NCBI GenBank assembly: GCA_023055425.1
Contig: JALGPY010000012.1
Span: forward strand, 9,917,922 to 9,981,921
Direction of reading: 5' to 3'
Length of the DNA: 64,000 nucleotides
Origin: Linanthus parryae
Lineage: Eukaryota; Streptophyta; Magnoliopsida; Ericales; Polemoniaceae
Part shown: positions 30,647-41,689 of the stretch, piece after piece
Layout of the letters: each line of letters starts with the position of its first letter
Position numbering within the stretch: the stretch's first letter is position 1
Notes under the pieces: generated by a model
What the model saw: only the letters and a program-made list of their open reading frames with translations
What the model was told of the DNA's origin: nothing
Databases searched by the model: none
Made by a program: the position numbers and the translations under genes

Positions 30647-31167
30647 AATGTATCAAAATCTAGGTCGTCGGTCATATTAAGAGGTTTTTCGGTGGCGGTG
30701 ATATAATGAGCTATTGCTTTTCTTGCCCTAGGTTCATCGTAGACAAAAGTAACTACGTTACCGTGTGCATCGTATCCTAGTTGGGTTTGGACCATAGGGT
30801 CACCTACGGCGGGTGTATCTTTCAAAAGTCCGTGTGGATTTTGTAAATGTTTTCTCAAGAATCCTATTCCACCGGTGTGATGATATACAAATGATTTTTG
30901 ACAAATTTTGCAAACGGCCCTAAATTTTGATCTACCTTGGGCGTTTACGCCATCAGGTATTTTATCCATATGATCCCAAACTTTGCTTTTTTTACCATCC
31001 CCCTTACGAGTTCTTTTATTACGCCCTACATTCGGCTCATTTTCCTCTAAACCACCAAAATCATTAGCGGCATCGTCGCCAAATAAAATGTCAATTTCAT
31101 CATCAATAATCATGTATACGTCTACGTTTTGGTTGTTTTGGTCATTGAAATGAGAAGAGGAAGTCAT
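30647..31167 (-). pseudogene. hAT transposase N-terminus (BED zinc finger)
   Basis: Begins at the ATG at 31167 with an acidic leader and a basic KRTRKGDGKKSK stretch, then a BED-type zinc finger (VWDHM...CKICQKSFVYHHTGGIGFLRKH...H), the DNA-binding domain of hAT transposases. The frame runs to DDLDFDTLV where the solo LTR interrupts it; residues beyond that in the open frame come from LTR sequence. Confidence 0.88.
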
Positions 31168-31890
31168 TATTTCTTAGAAAAATTGGATGAAAAAAAATAA
31201 AGTTTAACAAATATTGCACAAATAAGAGCACAAAATAAAATAGTAAACGACAAAAATTAAAACTTACGAACTCGAAGAATAATTCTTGGAGAGGTGAAAT
31301 TGCTTGTCGAAGATTGAAGAAACGTTGCTTGTCAAAGATTGAAGATGAGAAATTTGCCGTCGAGAACCAAGGAAGTTTGAGGATTTTTGTAGACTTGAGA
31401 GTTTATGATGATTTGTAGTGAGGAAAGATGAGGAAATTGGAGAGTGTATGATGAATTTTGAGCGAAGAAGTGTGAGAAATATGGAGAGTGTTTGATGAGG
31501 AAGTGTGAAAAAAATGGTGGAAGTGGTTGGGTATTTATAGGAGTCAAGGGAGGGAAGGGGGGGGGGGGTGTTTGTAAAAAAAAAAAAAAAAAAAAGTCAA
31601 AAAAACCAAAAATTCCGATTCTGGACGTTGCCAAACAGTCACTGACTGTGATGTGACAACACAGCAACGTTCAAATTTTTCAAAATTTCGGCCGTTGCTT
31701 CGGTTCTCGGTTCGGTTCGGGCCGGTTCCGGTTCCGCCTCGGTTCCGGTTCTGTAATAAGGGGAAACCGAACCGGGACCGTATAATACCGGGTCCGGGTC
31801 CGGTTCCCGGTCCTTCATTTTCGGTTAATTCGGTTCGGTTTCAACCGGAACCGCCGGTTGACCGAACCGAATCGCAGCTCTAATGATGAC

Positions 31891-33456
31891 TAAAACCCCC
31901 CAAATTTTGTGGTCACCAAATAACTAGGATTCCAAATCCCTGAAAAGGACTATGAACCCTAATTTTTGTGTAGAATTAATAAAATCAGTGTAAATTAATA
32001 CATGTAGCACATTAGATACCAATCTAGCAAACCTAATCAACTAAAATTGATTGATTTCCACAAGATATCGAGACATTTTATGCAAGGGGAAGAGGAAAAA
32101 GTTAGAACAACCGAGAGAGAGACCGAAGAGGACCTTCATCCCTCTCTGCAATCAACGACATCGCGCTGCCGCCAAAGAAGATCGACTAAAACGGCGGTGA
32201 AGTGTGGTTGATTCTCTGATCTCGCCTCTCGCAAGTCGGAACATCCGAGGCTTCATTCTCAGATCGTGGGTGGATTCGTTCGTGGCTTGGTTGAATCCTC
32301 ATGTTCCGTTCCTCAACGTGGCTCTGCCACTGGTAGACCCGCTCTGTTTTTCACCTTCAAATATGAAAAATACATTAACAAATAGAGTTGAAGGCGGAAG
32401 ATACTCTAAGGGATGACCTTAAGGATTTCCCCTTTCCCATTTCTTATTTCACACTCGATTCACTACCACCCCTTCGCCTTCATCTTCTCCTTCACTTCAG
32501 CCTCCACGGGTTGAAGACAACCATTCTCACCCCTTCACATTTCCCTTAAAGTGCCATAACTTTGGTAGATAATAGACTCTTGAATATCTGAATGTTTTGT
32601 ACTAGTTAAAGCGCTCTTTCAAATTTCGAGCTGTAGATTGAAGCAAGGGCGTAGGCAGGACCACATCATCTCTGTCCTATTTATTGTTCGACCATCGTCG
32701 AGAGATCGCAAGCCAGAAAAAATCATGGTTCTTATCGTGCACCCCGTGAGTCATTTACATGTTCACACAATAGTATTAATAGCACACAAATAATAACTTC
32801 GCTTAAAAATTAGATTGTTCCCCCTCCTGAAATCCTGATTCTGCCACTCTGCCACTGTCTAAGAGCAACACAGATGTATCTTTCATGGTTGGATGTTTAG
32901 AACCTTGCATGTGGGTATGTGCTGTGAGTTGGGCAGTGCCACCACATGGACATGACATGAAGAAGAAGACTCCGGAAGGGTTGTTGTCCACGACGAGCTT
33001 TCAACTGTACCCACAAAATCAATTACTACAACTGGCCTTTAAATGCTTACCCTACTCTCCAAATCGGTACCACAACAGTGTAAAATGACATTTAGAAAAT
33101 CTTTGAAGTAAACCACACTTACTAAAATTTGGTACAAGTAAAAGTACCACATCACAGTATTTGGCGACTGAGAGAGTACTACACTTTGTCAATTGACTTC
33201 CGCTATCATATCGTCCCCTTTACCAAAATATACTACAAGAAAGTTAAATCGTCTGTAACGCTATTTTCAAACAAAAACCTTTAAAATAGTGTATTTTTAG
33301 TTTCAAGAGATTCATTTTCGCAGAAATAATTAATAAAGAAAATAATTAATGTGTATTGAGCTTAATTATCAGCTTTCTGAAGTGGGAGTATAATACAACA
33401 AATTATCAAACCCTTACAAAGAGCAAAACAAAATAAAAAAAAAACCCCACTCTAAT
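31891..33456. other. Unassigned intergenic DNA
   Basis: No supported gene. A GC-richer patch at about 32110-32360 has a 70-codon frame without recognisable similarity. About 32650-32860 ends in CCTGATTCTGCCACTC, resembling termini of unclassified plant repeats. Confidence 0.4.
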
Positions 33457-34458
33457 CTAATTTATTGCGTCACACCTGTGCCGAATTTCTCCACTCTTCG
33501 CCGTCGTCTTCACGCCGTAAACACTCAGCTTCTCAATCGCTCTTCGAAACGCCTCAAAGAACTTGCTCTCATCAGAAGCGTACAACTGCACATACTTCCT
33601 CGTCCTCCGATCTGAAAACAACGCCCGATCCGTCGCCAACAGCCCCAACCCCTTAGGCAAGTTCTTATAATACATGTTATCGAACTTGTTCGGCGTCATT
33701 ATATCATTAAACACAGACTTCGTCGGATTAATCCGGTAATCGGAGCAAGCATTTCTCAACCCGGCAGCGTACCGCGGGTTATAACCCGGATCCGACTGCG
33801 CTTTCCGGCTGTAATTGTACAGATTGGTGCTGAACTCCTTGCAGTGGGAAAACCCAATCGTGTGGGCCCCAGTTAAGGCGACCATTTCCTGTACGGAGAA
33901 CCCTTTCGCGGCGAAGAGCTTAATCAGATGGGTCACAGACATTGTTGTTTTGGGGAGGTTCCCTTGTACGAGAGGCGATTTGGAGACGAACCCATCACGG
34001 CGGCCGAGGGGGACGTTGTAGTAGGGCCCACCCATCATGGTGGTCAGATCTCGTGCGGCGACGGCGATGATGTCGGCGCAGGAGACGGTTCTGGGGCAGG
34101 CGAGTTCGAGGGCGGTCTTGGCTCGGACGACGACGTCGAAGCCGTCGCCGGGGAGGGAGAGGTTGATGTCGGCGTCGCGCTCGGCGGAGTTGAAGGGGGT
34201 GGAGGAGACGAGGACGGAGGCGTCGCAGCCGCCGACGAAGCAGTCGTGGAAGAAGAGGCGGAGGGTGGCGGCGGCGGTGGTGGGGGACTTGATCTGCTTG
34301 TCGGTGACGATGTCTTGGACGATCTGGTGGAATCTGGGGCAGGTTTTGTGGTAGAAGTTGAGGCTGAGTTGGGGGTGGTGGTGGCGCTGAGAGTGGGCGG
34401 AGATGGTGAGGAGAGAGAAGATTAGGAGGAAGAGCAGTGGTAGTGGCGGTGGAGCCAT
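33457..34458 (-). CDS. Class III secretory peroxidase
   Basis: A complete 333-residue haem peroxidase in one exon; most plant relatives have introns. A signal peptide (residues 1-23 or 24, LPLLFLLIFSLLTISAHS) sends it to the apoplast or cell wall. Distal residues Arg67 and His71 are in LRLFFHDCFVGGCDASVL, and proximal haem ligand His199 is in MVALTGAHTIGFSHC. Cysteines at 40, 73, 78, 121, 127 and 206 fit the family's disulphide set. Such enzymes use H2O2 to oxidise phenolics in lignin and wall cross-linking, or generate reactive oxygen. The overall type resembles the PRX41/PRX65 group, but I do not assign a gene name. The substrate is not predictable from sequence. Confidence 0.95.
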   Translation of the reverse strand: MAPPPLPLLFLLIFSLLTISAHSQRHHHPQLSLNFYHKTCPRFHQIVQDIVTDKQIKSPTTAAATLRLFFHDCFVGGCDASVLVSSTPFNSAERDADINLSLPGDGFDVVVRAKTALELACPRTVSCADIIAVAARDLTTMMGGPYYNVPLGRRDGFVSKSPLVQGNLPKTTMSVTHLIKLFAAKGFSVQEMVALTGAHTIGFSHCKEFSTNLYNYSRKAQSDPGYNPRYAAGLRNACSDYRINPTKSVFNDIMTPNKFDNMYYKNLPKGLGLLATDRALFSDRRTRKYVQLYASDESKFFEAFRRAIEKLSVYGVKTTAKSGEIRHRCDAIN

Positions 34459-34723
34459 GGTGGTAGCTAGGTAGCTGCCACTGCTAGTAGTTTTGGAAGT
34501 TTGAGAGAGACAGAGTGGGGGGAAGTCAGTGAGAAAAGCTTGATTTAAGCTGTGGGGGGAAGAAGATAAAAGTATAGCTTTTTTATGTTCTTTTTCTACT
34601 AGTGACCTCTAATCACGGGAAGTGTGTTATGGTGTGGGGCCCTTATTCATCCAGCCTAGCTTAAAAATAAGATGGACTTTGAGCAATATATCCGTTGACT
34701 ATTTGTTTGCGATATTTTTTGAA

Positions 34724-35098
34724 TTAGAGAGGTTCAACTTCAAACACCGCATTAGCATAACTATGAGTTGTCTGGTTGTGTGATCTTGGAACAAAAAGAA
34801 AAATACGAGAAATCAAAGAAGAGATTTGCTTATAGTTCTCAATAATGACCATAATGTCAATGTTGTATGAAGAATTCTGGGAGGAGACAGCAGTAACTAC
34901 AGACAAGATGCATACATGAGAAAGATCTCTTTCATTAGCCACAAGAAGGGCTTCTTTGACTGTTGATGCTTCAAAAATCAGAATATTTGTGACATAGTTA
35001 TCAGCTTTAGACTTTCTATCCAGCTCTGAGTTGTCCTTCTTGTGATGAACCAGTTCGGATTGGTGCTTGTGAGGGAAATTTTTCCAGCACAAGGACAC
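34724..35098 (-). pseudogene. RNase H-like fragment of a LINE-type element
   Basis: The C-terminal part of this 124-codon frame (VKEALLVANERDLSHVCILS, then FVPRSHNQTTHSYANA) resembles the end of the plant RVT_3/RNase H domain found in LINE ORF2 and related host proteins. The catalytic aspartate after ILS is missing. Its N-terminal side is repeated in inverted orientation at 36066-36215. It is a fragment, from a subfamily other than the L1s described here. Confidence 0.55.
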
Positions 35099-35114
35099 TC
35101 TAATGATGATAAGC

Positions 35115-35970
35115 TAATGTATCATGTACACATCCTTGAGGAGGTTTCCATACAGAAACGTTGTTTGACATCCATCTGCCAAATCTCATAGTCATAGTAA
35201 GCTGCAATAGCAAGTAGGAATCGAATTGATTTAGTCGTATCGACTGGTGAATAGGTCTCATCATAGTCAATACCATGAATCTGTCTAGCCACCAATCGTC
35301 CTTTGTAGGCAACTAATTTGCCATCCATGTCGGTCTTCTTCTTGAAGACCCACTTGCACTCTATGGGCCGAACCCCATCGGGTGGGTCCACCAAAGTCCA
35401 TACTTGGTTGGTATACATGGATTCCATTCCGGATCTCATGGCTTCAAGCCACTTCTTTGAGTCTGGCCCTTTAACGGCCTCCCCGTAGGTTGCAGGCTCA
35501 TCATCCATGAGTGGCTCGTCATTGGGCTCTGTCACGAGAAGTCCGTACCTCTCCGGCTCATGACGCACCCTACCCGACCTACGGAGTTCCTGTGCTACCT
35601 GAACAGGTTCCTCCACAACCGTTTGTGGTTCCTGATCATGTTCCATCATCGAATTAGTGTTTTGTGGTTCTTGAATTTCTTCAAGTTCTACAGTCCTCCC
35701 ACTTGCTTCTTTAGAGACGAACTCTCTTTCTAGAAACACGCCGGTCCGAGCTACAAACACTTTGTTCTCGGTTGGATTATAGAATTCCTTGAACAATTCA
35801 AAGGAATCGGATTTGGCCTTCAAAAGGTACACAAATCCATATCTACTGAGGTCATCAGTAAATGTAATGAAGTAGGTGTAACTGCCCCTGACTGGCGTGG
35901 GAAATGGTCCACATACATCAGTATGTATGAGTGCCAAAACTCACTAGTTCTCTCACCTTTCTTATTGAAG
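35115..35970 (-). mobile_element. Copia pol fragment with internal deletion
   Basis: The 271-codon minus-strand frame is closely related to the copia at 48301-56809. It has the start of the integrase core (ALIHTDVCGPFPTPVRGSYT), then jumps from FELFKEF directly to YNPTENKVFVARTG, and goes on into the beginning of reverse transcriptase (WVFKKKTDMDG). About 470 bp present in the complete relative are missing. No LTRs are attached, and both ends break at rearrangement junctions. Confidence 0.8.
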
Positions 35971-36055
35971 TAGGACACTCTAATGATGTTTGTGAGTTGT
36001 CCTTCTCACCGGATTGATGAAAAGACACAAGGAGTTATTGCGTGAAGTCCCCAAT

Positions 36056-36215
36056 GTATCATCATTAGAGTGTCCTTCTTGTGCTGGAAAATTTCCCTCA
36101 CAAGCACCAATCCGAACTGGTTCGTCACAAGAAGGACAACTCAGAGCTGGATAGAAGGTCTAAAGCTGATAACTATGTCACAAATATTATGGTTTTGAAG
36201 CATTAACAGTCAAAG
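36056..36215 (+). repeat. Inverted copy of 34950-35111
   Basis: About 160 bp repeat the left border of the mosaic in reverse orientation, including the GGAAATTTTCCAGCACAAG and CAGAGCTGGATAG phrases, so the copia fragment sits between inverted arms. Confidence 0.7.
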
Positions 36216-36307
36216 AAGACCTTCTTGTGGCTGTTGAAAGCAGTCAAAAAAGCTAACTGCAATTTCCCTCCAGTGGGAAATTAAGAAATCAGGAAGAGAT
36301 TTATGTT

Positions 36308-36680
36308 TTGTTACAGTCAACTCATTATATCATGTTTGTGAGGTGATTACGAACCCATGGAGATCGATTTTGCGCTCTAACTCGTTGGAATTTGAGTTCG
36401 CTGGATTCTGAAATGAAACTTCCACCGGAAATTGCATCAGTCGCCGGTAAGTTTGGTAGCGCCGCATTTCTTAACCAAATTCGGTGTGGTACACATCCAT
36501 GTGGTCCTGGCATGATCAGTAGTTGTAAGAGAAGTCAAAAACAAGTCCAGATTACAGTTTCTTGGAGTTTGACTCGAAACTTGGACGTTTCCCCAGTTGG
36601 TTATTCGGTCATGTTCTTGGACCAATAACTCTGCATCTTGTTGTCATTTTTGTGTGATAATTGGTTTTGTCGATTGCCAA
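36308..36680 (+). repeat. 373-bp dispersed repeat, copy A
   Basis: Matches 41317-41689 in the same orientation without visible gaps at roughly 93% identity. A 78-codon frame (36392-36628) is kept in both copies but resembles no protein I know. Flanking sequences of the two copies do not match, so these are not simply two ends of one LTR pair. Confidence 0.85.
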
Positions 36681-39400
36681 TACTTCCCTCTAAAAGTTTC
36701 ATGGTGTGTTGAACTTCTAATTCAGCCTCTAAACCTTCTGAAAATTGGCCTGAAGATGGCACTCTCCGTGTTTTTATATATATTGCTCCTGCCTATGATT
36801 TTCTCGCCAACTTATCAACCTGCTATCTTTCTCATCACTCAGGAGTTCTTTTAGGTATGGATAATGTTCATTAACAGAATTGCGCAAACCTAACTTTGAA
36901 TCCAGCAATTGGTTGTTCCAGTAGTGTCTCAACTTTTGTTGTGAATCAATTGCATATGTGTGCATGACTGCATTTTTGGCAGACTTAGTTGGGATTATGG
37001 TGCTATAGTTTATACTAAACATAAATATTCAAAATAGGGTGGTGTTTGTTTCCATAGTTGTAACTTTGATGTATAAAGGGACCCTCACTGTGGTTGAAAA
37101 GAAGATGTCTATGGTGCGATGATAATGGAAAGTGGGCGTAAGTGCGTAACTAGATGAGATTGAGTATCTGTTATCTGATTTGATTGGTTAAGTTTTGTTG
37201 TTTCGTCTTAAGGGCTCTGTTAATCGTTAGGATGTGCTAATAAATGACATTACATAACCAAGTAGCATTGGCACATCAGCATACATGTGCGATACTTGAA
37301 ATTTATATATCTCTGAATGCGTTTTAATTGAACATTTTTTACTGTGAGATTCTGGAGTTGGAACCGGAAGGGTTAGCCATCTTTTTGAAACTAGAAGTCA
37401 CATTGAATAATTGAGGTAAAGGAATTTAAGCCCTCTACTTTTTCACACGAAGTTGATTGGATACAATTTTCAGAGATAGGATTGGAGTCTCATACTCAGG
37501 GGACGTATCCATAATGTGCAATCTAGTATAGTGTGTGGATAGGAGTGATAAGAAAATAACCACAGTATCATAAGGTCATTTTAGACTTTTAAAAGATTGA
37601 CATGTAGCATGACGTAAGGTGATTGGGTGCTTGAGCTGACAAATTTTGAAACTCAGTAATATCAGGAAAATGTATATTCTAATATTTTTCGTACGACACT
37701 TTTGTTTTAAACACTAAGGACTAATAAAATAAATAATAGGACGGACTTTACTCAGCGTGCAACATACTAAGTGATCCCAACAAAATAATGAGTAGGAATG
37801 AAAACATCTGACACAAATACACTAAAAATGGAAGAAAATAAAAATGCCAAAGAGAAGCCTAACAGAGAACTACAAGATGAACATGTTTGTAGAGATTAGA
37901 GGCCACCATTGATGACTAAGATGAGGGTCGCCATTGGCTTTATCGTTGGAATCAAAGTGGAACACGCCTTTTCTCTCTCCATTGCTAGGGTGCCCAGTCA
38001 TGGACGATGTGATAAGCATAGGGTGATTTTCTTTCCTTAAAGCATTCCCGAAATCTATAAATCAACATTTCTGATCACCTTTTGAAATTACAATCCCAAA
38101 TGCATCTTATGTGTCCTACTTGTACCTTGCTGTTTGCACTTTACAATAAATCCAAACTCATTGGGCATCACCTCATGGTGCATCTCGCATACACCCATCC
38201 CCATTCCCGAGTGTCTTTTGCACTCTACATTTCAGTTGCGCAGAGAAGAATGCTTGGTAAAGCATCCTTGCTGCATGGAATGGTAGTTAATGATATTTTT
38301 TCTCATTACATTTAAGTATAATATTCTTTTTTATAATTTCTTGTTTAATTTCTCCAGTTGTTTTGTTGTCAATCAGATCTTCAGCATGCGTGGCCATACC
38401 CTGGTCAAAATGTATTGAGATATTCCTACACATATGTGTGTGTGTGTGTGTGTGTGTGTTACTATCTGAATTGTAAAGGATGCCTGTAAAGGTATAAGTA
38501 TAGGACATGTGGAGTGACATGGCGAGTGACACTTTGTGGAGTTTCTAAGAGGTTATGGGAAAGTCGAAGCACATAATAAGAGCACAAAACTGATCATTTA
38601 GATTTTAATTTGGAACTTCCAAGTACATCCATAATACTTTAGAGTAATGTGTATGCAAGACTAGCGGCTAAAATTTGGCTCTAAGTATGGAATAGTAGGC
38701 TGAAACCACCCGATTTCGTGAATTCATATCTTAAGATGTATTCAGTGAAATCAGAGTCTGTTTTCTGCTGCATATAGCTGGATATAAGGCTACAAAATCA
38801 ATGTTTTAAATCTATCAAATCGTTTCCATCTTTGAAATTTGATTCGAAAGTGTTGTACTTGTGTACTTAAAAAATTGTTTGTAACTCTAAAATTTCGTAA
38901 GTGTTGGTCAAAGACATTGAACCCAAATTTGACCAGCTATATCTCTTTGTATATTTTAAACCTTGAAGAGATCAAATATGTTGTGAAAACATTGTATTTC
39001 AATCTACAAAACCCAATTTTTTTCAGTTTCTCAAATTTCATCCTCAACCAGAAACTAACTGTAAAGTTGACTAGTTGAGAATATTTCATCTCAACCATGA
39101 ATATCTGATTTGACTTATCAGATGGCCTAATTGACCAAAATGTCATACTGGAAAGTTATTCAGAATAACATTATAAGTCTAAGGGTCGAGTTTGACCAAG
39201 ATTTACTTTTTGAAAACTTTAATTTGACTCGGCTGTATAGGAGGGGCAAATCGGTAATTTTGCTATAATTTAAATTGGACAATCAAATCATTCATGGTAT
39301 CATAGTTAGTTTTCAGTCTGCAATTCTGTCTCGTAACAGAACCATTATATTTAACTCCTTGCTGAGATATTCTCGTGTCTTAACGGAGGACACTCCCTTG
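36681..39400. other. Gene-free AT-rich stretch
   Basis: No supported gene. It holds a (TG)12 run (38435-38459). From perhaps 38700 on it is probably the 5' LTR of the deleted Ty3-like element ending at 39453; the LTR start was not found. Confidence 0.4.
38435..38459. repeat. (TG)n microsatellite
   Basis: About twelve uninterrupted TG units. Confidence 0.95.
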
Positions 39401-39455
39401 AGTCTGGGATCTTTTGGTAAATTTACTAGCTCAGAGGAGTTAAGGGTGTTACAGA

Positions 39456-39467
39456 TGGTATCAGAGC
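39456..39467 (+). other. Primer-binding site
   Basis: TGGTATCAGAGC, complementary to initiator tRNA-Met, two bases after the TTACA LTR end. Confidence 0.7.
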
Positions 39468-39850
39468 ATCGGTTATTTGAAGTGACAGAATCGGAAACTT
39501 AATAGGTGGCCTATATTTTCGAAATTATAAATGGATAGGAAACAAGACTAAAACTGAAACTGATTTGTGAATGAGTGCACTAACGAGAATGTTATATGAG
39601 CATGTCTGGGCAAAATAGGCACATATATTGGAACATGAGGAGGAGGTTCATAGTTGTTGCAGTGCATGATTTAAAACAATAGTATAGATCTAATGATGGA
39701 CAGTGAAGTGTGGATGACCTCGATAACAGGGGAACGGTTGAATTAAAGCATAACATTTGTGATTGTTGGGTTCTCTCATGAATATTCGATAGGACGGCAC
39801 GTGTTACTGAGATGAAGTTAGGAAGAGTGGTTCCTTGGTATGATATTTTT

Positions 39851-40115
39851 CTCCGGACGTCTGGGTCGTGGCTACAGACACAACTATTATAATTGTCTTC
39901 AGACGTCTAGGTCGTGGCTACAGACACGAGTATTATAATTGTCTTCGGACGTCTGGGCCGTGGCTACAGACATGTGTATTAAATTTATCTTCGGATTTCT
40001 GGGACGTGGCTACAGACATGAGTATTATAATTGTCTACGGACGTCTGGGCCGTGGCTACATACACGAGTATTATAATTGTCTTCGGACGTCTGGGCCGTG
40101 GCTACAGACAATGAG
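39851..40115. repeat. 46-bp tandem array
   Basis: Units begin at 39851, 39897, 39943, 39989, 40035 and 40081, an exact 46-bp period. The core is CGGACGTCTGGGCCGTGGC, followed by CTACAGACACGAGTATTAT. As 46 is not a multiple of three, the array is unlikely to have been kept as coding sequence. Confidence 0.92.
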
Positions 40116-40117
40116 CA

Positions 40118-40590
40118 TGATGAATTGATATCCTGGTAATGAACCAGATGACTCGCTATCCTGGGTATAATCTAGATGAACTGATATCCTGGTTGTGAAC
40201 CTACCAACACTTACTTTCTTATGAGCAAAAAGGGTTCTAAATAATAAGCCCTGATAGAAATATTTGCATGCAACAGAATTCTCGACTTTTCTTGCGGTTG
40301 GTTCTCGGCTCGGTATAACTAAAATATTACGTGTTAGAATAGAAAGATAAGGTATTCGACTCGTCTCATTGAAGCTAAGACTTTGACTTCCGCGCTTAAA
40401 AGAACTAAAGCTTCATTGGCTCACTGCTGCCAGATGAACTGATATCCTGGTTGTGAGCCAGATGACTTGCTATCCTGGATACAATCCAAATGACTTGCTA
40501 TCCTGGGTACAATCTAGATGAACTGATATTTTGGTAGATGATATGCTATCCTAGATTAGATCCAGATGAACTGATATCCTGGTTGGGCGA
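40118..40590. repeat. ~28-bp tandem repeats in two blocks
   Basis: Two blocks (about 40118-40202 and 40432-40590) of a unit of about 28 bp, alternating between CCAGATGAACTGATATCCTGG and CCAGATGACTTGCTATCCTGG types (each followed by GTTGTGA or ATACAAT). The blocks are separated by about 230 bp of non-repeated DNA. Confidence 0.85.
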
Positions 40591-41316
40591 TCTTCGGGGA
40601 CGAAGATTCTTTTAAGCGGGGGAGTATATAACACCAAGTAATTTCTATGGGGTTAAATTATAATAAATTACAAATTTTGGTTAGTTGTGTAAAGAACTTG
40701 CTCAACAATATTTGATGAAAGCTGAACGAGTGGAAAGTCAGAGTTATGCTTTTAAATTCTTGTGGGGAGAGTTATGCAAATACTGAAAAGTTTAGGGCTT
40801 ATATGTAATTATCTAAAACTATGATTTCTAATAGTATTTGGCCAACCTGAGATTTACAGGAAGCTTTTGGGGTGCTTACAAAGTAATTTGAGTGTTGGGT
40901 TAGTTTTCCCTAATGCTATTTTGATACCGAAGCTTTATAATAATTGCATATGCACCCGTTTGTGCATGTGTACCATTTGTCATATTCAATTTGCCACTCA
41001 TGGGTGAGGTGGAAACATCTCATGCAACCCAACCACCAGCTGGAATCTTCTGGAAGCCATTACCTTATCCCCTTTCTTATTCTTATTCATTGTGGAAGAA
41101 GCCACGAAGGGGAGAAATAAAACCTTGTTCTCTCCAATGGTGAAACTGCATCAATACATTCCCTTCTCCCGACCTGGTGCTGCTAGGATCTCGCGAGGGT
41201 CTAACAAAAGAAATCCACAAATCAATTTAACAATTCGTTAAGAATCGTGATCGGAAACTAGGTAAGTATTTAAGAACCCTAGCTCAGGTTCTTACTGATT
41301 CCTCCTTCGTTCAATA

Positions 41317-41689
41317 TTGTTACAGTCAACTCATTCTATCATGTGTGCGAGGTGATTACGAACCCATGGAGATCAATTTTGCGCTCTAACTCGTTAGAAT
41401 TTGAGTTCGCTGGATTCTGGAATGAAACTTCCACCGGAAAGTGCATCAGTCGCCGGTAAGTTTGGTAGCACCGCATTTCTTAACCAAATTCGATGTGGTA
41501 CACATCCCTGTGGTCCTGGCATGATCAGTATTTGTAAGATAAGTTCAATACATGTCCAGATTACGGTTTCTTGGAGTTTGACTCGAAACTTGGACGTTTC
41601 CCCGGATGGTTATTTGGTCATATTCTTGGACCAATAACTCTGCATCTGGTTTTCCTTTTTGTGTGATAATTGGTTTTGTGGATTGCCAA
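41317..41689 (+). repeat. 373-bp dispersed repeat, copy B
   Basis: Second copy of 36308-36680. Its right end coincides with the break in L1 reverse transcriptase coding at about 41690. Confidence 0.85.

Larger units (their letters stand above)
27181..31882 (-). mobile_element. hAT transposon with inserted solo LTR
   Basis: Ends are inverted repeats TAGAGCTGCGATT, flanked by a perfect 8-bp duplication ATGATGAC (27173-27180, 31883-31890), diagnostic of hAT. The element spans 4,702 bp, of which 1,288 are the later solo LTR and its duplication. Both ends are packed with short GGTTCCGG/CCGGAACC and GGTTCGGTT motifs, likely transposase-binding subterminal repeats. The minus-strand transposase gene is broken by frameshifts. 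Confidence 0.95.
39441..40640 (+). mobile_element. Deleted Ty3/gypsy-like element (internal region)
   Basis: An LTR-end sequence GGTGTTACA (to 39453) is followed two bases later by the primer-binding site TGGTATCAGAGC (39456-39467). At the other side a polypurine-like AAGCGGGGGAG (about 40614-40624) precedes TATAACACC (about 40627), near-complementary to the LTR end. Only about 1.17 kb lie between, with no gag or pol. Most of it is two tandem arrays. This looks like a non-autonomous deletion derivative. LTR outer limits are not resolved, and the recognised LTR parts do not overlap, so the pairing is inferred. Confidence 0.55.

Noticed and set aside
26836..32860. CAGTGGCAGAGCC and its approximate complement near 32850 as ends of a large element around the hAT
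   Set aside because: The match is short, target duplications are not found, and such words are common at ends of unrelated plant repeats.
33928..34425. 165-codon Gly/Asp/Glu/Val-rich frame opposite the peroxidase
   Set aside because: It is the antisense shadow of a GC-rich, well conserved peroxidase gene.
39275..39502. 75-codon frame across an LTR/primer-site junction
   Set aside because: It spans the TTACA LTR end and the tRNA primer-binding site, so it is not expected to be coding.
36308..41689. The 373-bp repeats as two LTRs of one 5.4-kb element
   Set aside because: Sequences flanking the two copies differ on both sides, no primer-binding site or polypurine tract adjoins them, and no flanking duplication is found.
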